Source: Pseudoflavonifractor sp047637855
GTDB taxonomy: Bacteria > Bacillota > Clostridia > Oscillospirales > Oscillospiraceae
Direction of reading: 5' to 3'
NCBI GenBank assembly: GCA_047637855.1
Contig: JBLJBF010000210.1
Span: 1-12,579, forward strand
DNA length: 12,579 nucleotides
Each line of letters starts with the position of its first letter. The stretch's first letter is position 1. Shown piece by piece: positions 1 through 6,213 of the stretch. Below the pieces are notes generated by a model, which had not been told where the DNA came from, made no database searches, and saw only the letters and a program-made list of their open reading frames with translations. The position numbers and the translations under genes were made by a program.

Positions 1-51
1 CCGCATAAACACTGGGTTTTTCGGCCCTGCATCTATTTTGACCTAATGTTA

Positions 52-135
52 TGGTGGAGGAGGGTGGATTCGAACCACCGAAACTCTCGTAACAGATTTA
101 CAGTCTGCCCCCTTTGGCCACTCGGGAACTCCTCC
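52..135 (-). tRNA. tRNA-Tyr (GTA anticodon)
   Basis: Read on the minus strand, this folds as a class II tRNA. A 7-bp acceptor stem (GGAGGAG with CTCCTCC) is followed by an A discriminator and an encoded CCA at 54-52. The T arm is of GGTTCGAATCC type. A long variable arm lies between anticodon stem and T stem, as expected for bacterial tRNA-Tyr. The anticodon GTA is at 101-99 in a CTGTAAA loop. It lies 9 bases downstream of tRNA-Thr and is probably cotranscribed with it. I see no clear terminator in the 51 bases beyond it. Confidence 0.96.
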
Positions 136-144
136 ATATGAAGT

Positions 145-220
145 TGGAGCTGGTGGACGGATTCGAACCCCCGACCTGCTGATTACAAATCAGCTGCTCT
201 ACCAACTGAGCTACACCAGC
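145..220 (-). tRNA. tRNA-Thr (TGT anticodon)
   Basis: On the minus strand this is a standard 76-base tRNA including the encoded CCA (147-145). The acceptor stem is GCTGGTG with CACCAGC, followed by a T discriminator. The D arm contains AGCTCAGTTGGTAGAGC and the T arm GGTTCGAATCC. The anticodon TGT is at 187-185 in a TTTGTAA loop. It is the first gene of a Thr-Tyr pair behind the promoter at 247-275. Confidence 0.97.
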
Positions 221-246
221 GAATCAGCTCATCCACAGCAAGGGTT

Positions 247-275
247 ATTTTATCAGGACTGAGGGTGATTGTCAA
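247..275 (-). promoter_or_regulatory. sigma-A promoter of the tRNA-Thr/tRNA-Tyr pair
   Basis: On the minus strand there is a perfect -35 TTGACA (275-270), a 17-base spacer and a -10 TAAAAT (252-247). Transcription should start near 240, about 20 bases before tRNA-Thr. The near-consensus match suits a constitutive stable-RNA promoter. The TTG codon at 269, where the divergent plus-strand ORF formally opens, overlaps this element, which argues against real translation starting there. Confidence 0.85.
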
Positions 276-703
276 CACATTTTTTCAGTGGAGGGGGAGG
301 AAAAACGAATTGGGCACATACCGGTCCGCTGGCAGACGCCCAGCGGGAGCCGCCGGCGGCCTGGTGCCTCCGATGCCGGGGTGAGATCTATCTGCGGGAG
401 GCGGAGCACTGTCCCGATTGCGCCGAGGACAGGCAAGAGCAAAAAAACGGGAGGAGAAACGAGCGAAACATGACCCTGAGGGAATTATCAAACGAGTATC
501 GAATCCACGCGGAGCTCCTGCGTGGGCGCATCACGCAGCTCCGGGAGGAGCGGGAGAAGACCGGGGATGAGACCGAGCGGTTTCGCCTGGAGGGCCGCAT
601 CCGAACGCTGGAGGCCATGTGGCGGGAGGCCAGGGATCTGGCCGTCCTGACGGAGCGGTATTACGACAGGGGGTATCGGCGCAATGCCAAATACACGATA
701 TAG
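269..703 (+). CDS. Small zinc-ribbon plus charged helical protein (possibly two fused or adjacent genes)
   Basis: Function unknown. The open frame has two parts. The first contains a CX2C-X11-CX2C zinc ribbon (WCLRC ... HCPDC) preceded by a WAHTGPLADA segment. The second starts at MTLRELSNEYR (ATG 470) and is a charged, probably coiled-coil protein ending ERYYDRGYRRNAKYTI. I recall 75-80 residue proteins of the second type as separate genes in gut clostridia, often just before a small sigma-like protein, as here. The formal start (TTG 269) has no good ribosome site and lies in the tRNA promoter. A strong GGAGGGGGAGG at 290-300 has no standard start codon after it in this frame, so the zinc-ribbon part may be frame-damaged or use an unusual start. 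ATG 470 is my preferred start for the helical part (77 aa). The 3' end overlaps the next gene by 20 bases, suggesting translational coupling. Confidence 0.55.
   Translation: MSTHFFSGGGGKTNWAHTGPLADAQREPPAAWCLRCRGEIYLREAEHCPDCAEDRQEQKNGRRNERNMTLRELSNEYRIHAELLRGRITQLREEREKTGDETERFRLEGRIRTLEAMWREARDLAVLTERYYDRGYRRNAKYTI
450..472 (+). promoter_or_regulatory. Ribosome site and start (ATG 470) for the helical part
   Basis: GGAGGA at 450-455 precedes ATG at 470, in the same frame as the longer ORF, with a spacing of 14 bases. That is long but usable. It supports independent translation of a 77-residue helical protein (MTLRELSNEYR...) rather than one 144-residue fusion. Confidence 0.5.
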
Positions 704-1022
704 GCGGGGCGGCGCTTTCGCGGCCGATATGGCTGTGTATGCCCGCACCATGGCGGAGGACAACCTCCACCAGCATCAGGCGCTCAAGCGCAATCTGGTC
801 GCCGCCCTACGGAAGGATGTGACCGAGCGGCAGCGGCAGGCCCTCCTGCTCTACTACGCCGAGGGGCTGAATATGAAGGAGCTCGGTGAGCGGATGGGGG
901 TGGACAAGTCCACCGTCTCCCGCACCATCAAGCGGGGGGAATACCGGCTGCGCCGCTGCCTGCGGTATGGGGCGCGGAACCTGCTGGAGGAGAGCTCCGG
1001 GCGGCCCGGCGGGGACGCCTGA
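684..1022 (+). CDS. Small sigma-70 region-4-like HTH protein
   Basis: This is a 112-residue protein whose residues about 45-100 (VTERQRQALLLYYAEGLNMK, then ELGERMGVDKSTVSRTIKRG) match sigma-70 region 4, the helix-turn-helix that reads -35 elements. No region 2 (core and -10 binding) is visible, so it is not a complete ECF sigma factor. It may be a DNA-binding partner or a divergent transcription regulator. Start ATG 684 has ACAGGGGG at 667-673 and lies inside the end of the preceding gene, suggesting coupled translation; ATG 729 is an alternative. The pairing with the helical protein recalls small sigma-like cassettes of clostridial accessory DNA (from memory). Target genes cannot be told from the sequence. 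Confidence 0.8.
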   Translation: MPNTRYRRGGAFAADMAVYARTMAEDNLHQHQALKRNLVAALRKDVTERQRQALLLYYAEGLNMKELGERMGVDKSTVSRTIKRGEYRLRRCLRYGARNLLEESSGRPGGDA

Positions 1023-1133
1023 GCGTTCCCTGCTCCCCCGGCGAGGCGGCCGTTCTCCCCGCCCGGGCGGCATAGCCCGCAGAGCCGGTGAAAAAGGACA
1101 ACAGCAAAAATCATGCCAATTCGACCCTGCCGA

Positions 1134-1162
1134 TTGTAAAGCGGGGCGGGGTGTGATATACT
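1134..1162 (+). promoter_or_regulatory. Extended -10 promoter of rpoN
   Basis: The elements are -35 TTGTAA (1134-1139), a 17-base spacer, a TG extension at 1154-1155 and -10 TATACT (1157-1162). Transcription should start near 1169, giving a leader of only about 20 bases before the rpoN ribosome site (GAGGAGGG, 1178-1185). This separates rpoN from the sigma-like gene upstream. Confidence 0.75.
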
Positions 1163-1191
1163 GTCCTCGCATAAAACGAGGAGGGATGGCC

Positions 1192-2574
1192 ATGGAGCTG
1201 AATATGAATCTGCGGCAGGCCCAGACCCTGTCCCCCCAGATGCTTCAGTCGATGGAGATCCTCCAGATGGGCTCGCAGGAGCTGCTGGAGTACATCGAGG
1301 AGGCCGTGCAGGAGAACCCGGTTCTGGAGATGGATGAGAGCGCGGCGGGCCAGGACAGCTTTGAGCTGACGCGCCGCAAGCTGGAGTGGCTGGAGTCTAC
1401 CGATGTGCAAAACCACAGCTACTACCAGCAGGACAGCGACGAGGACACCGACCTCCTGGCCAACTACGGCGGCGTGGAGACTGGGGACGACGACCTCTAC
1501 CGCTATGTCTTCTCCCAGCTTCATATGCTGGAGCTGCCCCCGCGGCTGATGGCGGCCGCCGACTTTGTGGTGGAGAGCCTGAACCAGAGCGGCTGGCTGG
1601 ACGAGGACGACGCAGTCCTCGCCGCTGCCCACGGCTGCGCGCCGGACCTGATGACCAGGGCGGTTGCGGCGGTGCAGGGCCTGGAGCCGGCCGGGATAGC
1701 CGCCCGGAATTTGCAGGAGTGCCTGAAGCTTCAGCTCGTCCGCCGGGGCGAGGAGGGCGGCCTTGCCTGGGCCATCGTGGACGGCTATCTGGACGCGCTG
1801 GCGAAAAACCTCCTGAGTGTGATTGCCAGAGAGCTGAAGGCCGACATGGACGAGGTGCTGGAGGCCCGGGACCTGATCCGGAGCCTGAATCCCCGGCCCG
1901 CCAGCGGTTTTTCCGCCCGGGAGCACCTGACCTATATCAACCCCGACCTCATTGTGGTCAGCTTTCCCGACCATTTCGAGCTGCTGACCAACGACTACTT
2001 TTTCCCCACCTTGCGCATAAGCAGCTACTATCAGAGTCTGCTGAAAGGCAGCGATGACGCCGAGGTAAACGCCTACCTCTCGGGCAAGCTGGCCCAGGCC
2101 AAATGGGTGGTGCGCAGCATCGAGCAGCGGCGAAGCACCCTTCTGGACTGCGCCCGGAGTATTCTGACGCGGCAGGAGGCCTTCTTCCGCCAAGGTGCCG
2201 GCCATCTGTCCCCCATGAACCTGGCCGACGTGGCCGGGGACCTGGGGGTGCACGAGTCAACTGTCAGCCGGGCGGTGCGGGACAAGTACCTCCAGTGCAG
2301 CATGGGCGTCTATCCCCTGAGCTATTTTTTCTCCCGCAGCTTAGGCCCCGCCGCTCCCCGCAACGGGCAGGGCGGGGCTCCGGCTACCCCCGACTTCGCC
2401 AAGGCCCTCTTGAAACGGCTGGTGGCCGGGGAGGACAGGCGCAAGCCCCTGTCCGACCAGAAGCTGTGCGAACGGATGGAGCGGGAGGGCTGCGCCATTG
2501 CCCGGCGGACGGTGGCCAAGTATCGGGACGAGCTGAACATCCCCGGCGCGTCGGGCCGAAAAACCTATGAGTGA
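1192..2574 (+). CDS. rpoN: RNA polymerase sigma-54 factor
   Basis: This is an alternative sigma factor that recognises -24/-12 promoters and needs an ATP-driven enhancer-binding activator to open DNA. The 460-residue product has full family length. The glutamine/leucine-rich region I (MNLRQAQTLSPQMLQSMEIL) occupies about residues 5-50, the core-binding region the middle, and the helix-turn-helix (LADVAGDLGVHESTVSRAVR) starts at residue 344. The diagnostic RpoN box ARRTVAKYR is at residues 437-445. I chose ATG 1192, 6 bases after GAGGAGGG. ATG 1186 touches the ribosome site, and the open frame reaching back to 886 runs through the preceding gene and the promoter. No activator gene of the NtrC/LevR type and no clear -24/-12 promoter was seen in the window, so its targets lie elsewhere. 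It is probably cotranscribed with the phosphatase gene 9 bases downstream. Confidence 0.97.
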   Translation: MELNMNLRQAQTLSPQMLQSMEILQMGSQELLEYIEEAVQENPVLEMDESAAGQDSFELTRRKLEWLESTDVQNHSYYQQDSDEDTDLLANYGGVETGDDDLYRYVFSQLHMLELPPRLMAAADFVVESLNQSGWLDEDDAVLAAAHGCAPDLMTRAVAAVQGLEPAGIAARNLQECLKLQLVRRGEEGGLAWAIVDGYLDALAKNLLSVIARELKADMDEVLEARDLIRSLNPRPASGFSAREHLTYINPDLIVVSFPDHFELLTNDYFFPTLRISSYYQSLLKGSDDAEVNAYLSGKLAQAKWVVRSIEQRRSTLLDCARSILTRQEAFFRQGAGHLSPMNLADVAGDLGVHESTVSRAVRDKYLQCSMGVYPLSYFFSRSLGPAAPRNGQGGAPATPDFAKALLKRLVAGEDRRKPLSDQKLCERMEREGCAIARRTVAKYRDELNIPGASGRKTYE

Positions 2575-2583
2575 GGTGCGGGA

Positions 2584-3234
2584 ATGCGGTATCAAGGCGT
2601 ATTTTTTGACTTTGACTACACGCTGGGGGATGCCACCGAGGCCATCCTGGCGGGTTTTGCCCACGGCATGACCGCGTTGGGCCACCCCGTCCCCGAGCGG
2701 GACGCGGTGCGCCGGACAGTGGGCCTGATACTGGAGGATGCGTACACCGCCCTGACCGGGGACGAAGCGGAGAAACGCAGGGCTCGCTTTCGCGCCCTCT
2801 TTTCCGAGGTGGCCCGGCCCATGCAGGCCCGGGGCGTCCCCCTGTGCGAGGGGGCGGCCGAGCTCATCCGTGCCCTGAGCGGAGCGGGAATCTCTCTGGC
2901 GGTGGTGAGTACCAAGCACACGGCCACTCTGGTGGATATCCTGAACAGGCACGGGCTGGCCGGGGCCTTCTCGTCCATTCTGGGCGGCGACCTAGTCTCA
3001 AGCCCCAAGCCCGCCCCGGACGGCATCCTGACCGCCATGGCCCGGCAGGGCCTGGACGCCCGGGAGGTCCTCTACTGCGGGGACACCGTCATCGATGCCG
3101 AGACCGCCGAGCGGGCCGGGGTGGATTTTTGCGCCGTCCTCAACGGCACCACGCCGGGGGACGCCTTCGCGGCCTATCCCCATGTCCACATCGCCCCGGA
3201 TCTGGTGGAACTGAAAGCCTGGCTGGGCATCTGA
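2584..3234 (+). CDS. HAD-family phosphatase (phosphoglycolate phosphatase-like)
   Basis: A soluble 216-residue hydrolase of the haloacid dehalogenase superfamily, subfamily I with an alpha-helical cap. Motif I is DFDYT with nucleophile D9 and acid/base D11. Motif II is VVST with S109. Motif III lysine K142 sits in SSPKPAPDG. Motif IV is GDTVID with D167 and D171 as magnesium ligands. All catalytic residues are present. The pattern fits Gph/PpaX-type enzymes acting on small phosphoesters or pyrophosphate; the substrate cannot be read from sequence. ATG 2584 follows the rpoN stop by 9 bases, with GAGGTG overlapping that stop, so the gene should be the second cistron of the rpoN transcript, which ends at the terminator 18 bases downstream. 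Position next to the pst operon may be chance, since the terminator separates them. Confidence 0.92.
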   Translation: MRYQGVFFDFDYTLGDATEAILAGFAHGMTALGHPVPERDAVRRTVGLILEDAYTALTGDEAEKRRARFRALFSEVARPMQARGVPLCEGAAELIRALSGAGISLAVVSTKHTATLVDILNRHGLAGAFSSILGGDLVSSPKPAPDGILTAMARQGLDAREVLYCGDTVIDAETAERAGVDFCAVLNGTTPGDAFAAYPHVHIAPDLVELKAWLGI

Positions 3235-3251
3235 ATTCTAAAAAACTTGTC

Positions 3252-3282
3252 AAAAAGACACGCCTGAGGGCGTGTCTTTTTT
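3252..3282 (+). terminator. Rho-independent terminator of rpoN/HAD transcript
   Basis: An 8-bp perfect stem GACACGCC/GGCGTGTC (3257-3264 with 3269-3276) has a TGAG loop. It is followed by TTTTTT (3277-3282) and preceded by AAAAA, which extends the stem. Confidence 0.95.
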
Positions 3283-3305
3283 GTTTTCCCCGCTCCTTCA
3301 GCAAA

Positions 3306-3381
3306 TTTACGGCCGTTCCGGTCAACTTTACACAGACTTTACATCGGTCTGCGGGACAACTTTACATTAGATGGTTATACT
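3306..3381 (+). promoter_or_regulatory. Pho box and PhoP-dependent promoter of the pst operon
   Basis: TTTACA repeats occur at 3327-3332, 3338-3343 (exactly 11 bases later) and 3361-3366, with a related TTTACG at 3306-3311. The phasing is close to one or two DNA turns. A good -10, TATACT, lies at 3376-3381, but the expected -35 position (about 3353-3359) is only GGGACAA. A poor -35 with direct TTTACA-like repeats ending near -22 is the architecture of PhoP-activated promoters in Bacillus. It predicts activation by phosphorylated PhoP when phosphate is low, with transcription starting near 3388. Confidence 0.82.
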
Positions 3382-3426
3382 GAAACTTGGAAATGATGAA
3401 ACTGTATAGATTGGAGCATGAATGTA

Positions 3427-4305
3427 ATGAAACTGAAAAAACTGATCGCCCTCGGCCTGTCGGCCGTCCTCTCCGCCTCCCTGCTGGCCGGCTGCGGCGC
3501 TCCCGCCGGCGGCGGCAATACTCCCAGCGCTGCTCCCAGCTCCTCCGCCGCCCCCAGCGCCTCCGCCCTCTCGGGCGTGGTGAACCTGGACGGATCCACC
3601 TCCATGGAGAAGGTGATGGGCGCCCTGGCCGAGGCCTTTATGGAAGGCAACGGAGGTATCACGGTAAACTACAGCGGCACCGGCTCCTCCGCGGGCATTA
3701 CGGCCGCCAAGGACGGCACCGCCGACATCGGCCTCGCCAGCCGCAAGCTGAAGGCTGAAGAGGTGTCCGGCGGCCTGGTGGGCACCACCGTGGCTTTGGA
3801 CGGCATCGCCATCATCGTAAACCCCGCCAACGGCGTAAGCGACCTGACCCTGGAGCAGATCACCAAGCTGGCCACCGGCAAGATCTCCAACTGGAAGGAC
3901 GTGGGCGGAGCAGACGCCAAGGTGGTTATGATCGGCCGCGAGGCCGGGTCGGGCACCCGCGATGGCTTTGAGGGCATCACCGGCACCAAGGACAAATGCG
4001 CCTACCAGAACGAGCTCACCTCCACCGGCGACGTGATCGCCAACGTAGCCTCCAACCCCAACGCCATCGGGTACGCCTCCCTGGCCTCGGTGGACGCCAC
4101 GGTGAAGGCCGTCAGCGTGGGCGGCGTGGTTCCCAGCGAGGAAACGGTGCTCAACGGTAGCTACACGGTACAGCGCGACTTCGTGATGGTGACCAAGAAG
4201 GGCGTTTCCCTCACCCCCGCCGCCCAGGCCTTCTTCGATTTCGCCATGAGCAAGGAGGCCCGCGCCATTATCCAGGCCGCCGGCGCGGTGCCCATGTCCA
4301 AATAA
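3427..4305 (+). CDS. pstS: Phosphate ABC transporter substrate-binding lipoprotein PstS
   Basis: This extracellular phosphate-binding protein is anchored by a lipid. The N-terminus is a lipoprotein signal: KLKK, a hydrophobic stretch, then LLAGC with the acylated cysteine at residue 23 from this start. A Ser/Ala/Pro-rich tether follows. Phosphate-site signatures are visible: GSTSMEKV, SGTGSSAGI, a DIGLASR segment and REAGSGTRDGF. Its 292 residues match the family. GGAG at 3413-3416 is only 1 base from ATG 3418 but 10 bases from ATG 3427, so I prefer 3427; starting at 3418 adds three residues. It is the first gene of pstSCAB-phoU and the one closest to the Pho-box promoter. A strong hairpin after the stop may let it be expressed above the rest of the operon. 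Confidence 0.97.
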   Translation: MKLKKLIALGLSAVLSASLLAGCGAPAGGGNTPSAAPSSSAAPSASALSGVVNLDGSTSMEKVMGALAEAFMEGNGGITVNYSGTGSSAGITAAKDGTADIGLASRKLKAEEVSGGLVGTTVALDGIAIIVNPANGVSDLTLEQITKLATGKISNWKDVGGADAKVVMIGREAGSGTRDGFEGITGTKDKCAYQNELTSTGDVIANVASNPNAIGYASLASVDATVKAVSVGGVVPSEETVLNGSYTVQRDFVMVTKKGVSLTPAAQAFFDFAMSKEARAIIQAAGAVPMSK

Positions 4306-4327
4306 GATAAGAGACGCGCACCCGAAC

Positions 4328-4358
4328 CTCCCTCCGGCCCCCTGCGGGCAGGAGGGAG
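4328..4358 (+). promoter_or_regulatory. Strong hairpin in the pstS-pstC spacer
   Basis: Arms CTCCCTCC (4328-4335) and GGAGGGAG (4351-4358) pair perfectly. After a G/A mismatch, GCCC (4337-4340) pairs with GGGC (4346-4349), leaving a CCTGC loop. No U-tract follows, so it is not a normal terminator. A hairpin here could stabilise the 3' end of a processed pstS mRNA or reduce read-through, giving more PstS than membrane subunits. Post-transcriptional processing in this spacer is known from the Bacillus subtilis pst operon. Confidence 0.7.
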
Positions 4359-4397
4359 CGTTTGGGCATCCGCACACGAAAGGTGTGACATTCCGAC

Positions 4398-5300
4398 ATG
4401 CAAAAAAGTACCGCCTCCAAGTCCGGGAAGAGGGGATCCTTCCGCGCCCTGGAGGGCTTTATGAATGTGCTTTTCCTCCTCTGCGGTCTCATCGCCGTGG
4501 GTCTTGTGCTCTTCATCAGCGTCTATCTCGTCCTCTCGGGCCTGCCCGCCATTCTGGAGATCGGCCCCGCCCGGTTCCTCTTCGGCACCACCTGGGCCTC
4601 CACCGCGGCCGATCCCCGGTTTGGCATACTCCCCTTCATCCTCACCTCGATCTACGGCACCGCCGGAGCCATCGTTCTCGGCGTACCCGTGGGACTGCTT
4701 ACCGCCATCTTCCTGGCCAAGGTTGCCCCTCCCCGGGTAGCCGCAGTGGTCCGCCCGGCGGTGGACCTGCTGGCCGGTATCCCCTCGGTGGTGTACGGCT
4801 TGGTGGGCATGATCGTGCTGGTGCCCGCCGTGCGGGAGCTCTTTCACCTGCCTGACGGGGCCAGCCTCTTCTCGGCCATGATCATGCTGGCCATCATGAT
4901 TTTGCCCAGCATCATCAGCGTATCGGAGACCTCTCTCAAGGCCGTCCCCAGGGACTACGAGGAGGCCAGCCTTGCCCTGGGCGCCACCCATATCGAGACC
5001 GTGTTCCGAGTCAGCGTTCCTGCGGCCAGCAGCGGTATTGCCGCAGCAGTGGTGCTGGGTATCGGCCGGGCCATCGGAGAGGCTATGGCGGTCATGATGG
5101 TGGCGGGAAACGTGGCCAATATGCCCTCCCTCTTCTCCAGTGTCCGGTTCCTCACCACCGCCGTGGCCAGCGAGATGAGCTATGCCGGGGTGGGCAGCCT
5201 CCAGCAGCAGGCCCTCTTCTCCATCGCTCTGGTGCTTTTTGTGTTCATAATGCTCATCAATGTGGTGCTGAACCGATTGCTAAAAAAGGGGAAAGGGTGA
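4398..5300 (+). CDS. pstC: Phosphate ABC transporter permease PstC
   Basis: One of the two membrane subunits forming the phosphate channel. The 300-residue protein has a short basic cytoplasmic N-terminus (KSGKRG), a first membrane helix at about 21-48, a periplasm-side loop, then five more hydrophobic segments, making six as in the family. The cytoplasmic coupling loop with the EAA motif (EEASLALGATHIETVFRVSV) at about 187-208 is where PstB docks. The conserved GIPSVVYGLVG and GRAIGEAMAV segments are present. Start ATG 4398 follows AGGTG at 4381-4385 at a rather long spacing of 12, suggesting moderate translation relative to pstS. The stop lies 7 bases before pstA. Confidence 0.96.
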   Translation: MQKSTASKSGKRGSFRALEGFMNVLFLLCGLIAVGLVLFISVYLVLSGLPAILEIGPARFLFGTTWASTAADPRFGILPFILTSIYGTAGAIVLGVPVGLLTAIFLAKVAPPRVAAVVRPAVDLLAGIPSVVYGLVGMIVLVPAVRELFHLPDGASLFSAMIMLAIMILPSIISVSETSLKAVPRDYEEASLALGATHIETVFRVSVPAASSGIAAAVVLGIGRAIGEAMAVMMVAGNVANMPSLFSSVRFLTTAVASEMSYAGVGSLQQQALFSIALVLFVFIMLINVVLNRLLKKGKG

Positions 5301-5307
5301 TATACTG

Positions 5308-6171
5308 ATGGAAATGAAACCGCTTTCCGGCAGACGGCGGGCCTATGACGCCGCACTCAAATTCCTTCTCTATTTTTCGGCCGCGCTTACCTGCGCGCTG
5401 CTCCTCTTCCTGATCGGCTACATCTTCTATCGGGGGCTGCCCTATGTGAGCTGGAACCTCCTCTCCACCAAGCCCAGCTATCTGAAGGACAGCATCGGTC
5501 TCCTGCCCAACGTCGCAAACACCGTGTTTCTGGTGGCGGTGACCTTGGTGCTCGTCCTCCCTCTGGGGGTGGGGGCGGCCATCTACCTCACCGAGTATGC
5601 CAGGAACCGCCGGGTGGTAGACGCCATCGAGTTCGCCACCGAGACCTTGACCGGCATCCCCTCCATCATCTACGGCCTGGTGGGTATGCTCTTCTTCTGC
5701 CAGTTTTTAAGTCTGGGCAAGAGCCTGCTGGCCGGCTCCCTCACTTTGGTCATCATGACCTTGCCCACCATCGTCCGCACCACCCAGGAGAGCCTGAAAA
5801 CAGTGCCCCAGAGCTACCGGGAGGGCTCGCTGGGCCTGGGCGCCGGGAAGTGGCACATGATACGCACCATCGTCCTCCCCACGTCCGTGGACGGCATCGT
5901 CACCGGCTGCATTTTGTCTGTCGGGCGTATCGTGGGCGAGTCGGCCGCCCTCCTCTTCACGGCCGGCATGGGCATGACTCTGAATCAATTCTTCACAGCA
6001 GACGGGTTCCTCCACTCGTCGGGCGCGTCTTTGACGGTGGCCCTCTACGTGTACGCCAAGGAGCGGGCCAAGTTCGACGTGGCCTTCGCCATCGCCGCCG
6101 TGCTGATGGTCCTCACGCTGGTTATTAACTTCTCTGCCAAGCTGGTGGGCAAAAAATTAAAAACACGGTAG
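5308..6171 (+). CDS. pstA: Phosphate ABC transporter permease PstA
   Basis: The second permease subunit, pairing with PstC. The 287-residue protein has an N-terminal helix (FLLYFSAALTCALLLFLIGY), a loop and five further hydrophobic segments. The family segment GIPSIIYGLVGMLF and the EAA loop (YREGSLGLGAGKWHMIRTIV) are clear, as is GRIVGESAALLFTAG near the C-terminal helices. Start ATG 5308 has AAAGGG just upstream, only 7 bases after the pstC stop, indicating tight coupling; ATG 5314 is an alternative two codons in. The stop codon TAG (6169-6171) touches a short repeat-like hairpin shared in form with the one after pstB. Confidence 0.96.
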   Translation: MEMKPLSGRRRAYDAALKFLLYFSAALTCALLLFLIGYIFYRGLPYVSWNLLSTKPSYLKDSIGLLPNVANTVFLVAVTLVLVLPLGVGAAIYLTEYARNRRVVDAIEFATETLTGIPSIIYGLVGMLFFCQFLSLGKSLLAGSLTLVIMTLPTIVRTTQESLKTVPQSYREGSLGLGAGKWHMIRTIVLPTSVDGIVTGCILSVGRIVGESAALLFTAGMGMTLNQFFTADGFLHSSGASLTVALYVYAKERAKFDVAFAIAAVLMVLTLVINFSAKLVGKKLKTR

Positions 6172-6193
6172 GGACGGATCTTCTCATCCGCCC
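6171..6193 (+). repeat. REP-like hairpin at the pstA stop codon (copy 1)
   Basis: Directly after TAG comes GGGACGGAT...ATCCGCCC. CGGAT (6175-6179) pairs with ATCCG (6186-6190) around a 6-base loop, then an A/C mismatch and two more G-C pairs (6172-6173 with 6192-6193). The shape TAGGG(A/G)CGG-loop-CCG(C/T)CCG recurs after pstB. I believe GTAGGGGCGG-type palindromes are scattered in related genomes, but cannot check that here. Confidence 0.55.
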
Positions 6194-6213
6194 GCGCCAT
6201 AAGGAGCCTTTCT

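Noticed and set aside
1059..1070. 12-base perfect palindrome CCGCCCGGGCGG between the sigma-like gene and rpoN
   Set aside because: Expected by chance in such GC-rich sequence. It leaves almost no loop, and no T-tract follows, so neither a terminator nor an operator can be supported.
886..1191. N-terminal extension of RpoN back to 886
   Set aside because: The extension overlaps the sigma-like gene in another frame and crosses the rpoN promoter. ATG 1192 with GAGGAGGG gives the family's normal N-terminus.
1111..2253. Long open frame (380 codons) antisense to rpoN
   Set aside because: It mirrors high-GC codon bias of rpoN, has no recognisable domain or ribosome site, and its sequence is low-complexity H/G/Q/L-rich. 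The plus strand encodes an intact sigma-54.
3367..4377. 336-codon antisense frame over pstS, and similar ones over pstC and phoR (for example 4161-4991, 9145-9999, 9344-10219)
   Set aside because: These are GC-driven shadow frames, with no family motifs, opposite clear conserved genes.
5277..5306. Internal promoter TTGCTA-18-TATACT before pstA
   Set aside because: Predicted transcription would begin at or after the pstA start codon (5308), so it could only make a leaderless message from ATG 5314. Probably a chance match inside the pstC 3' end.
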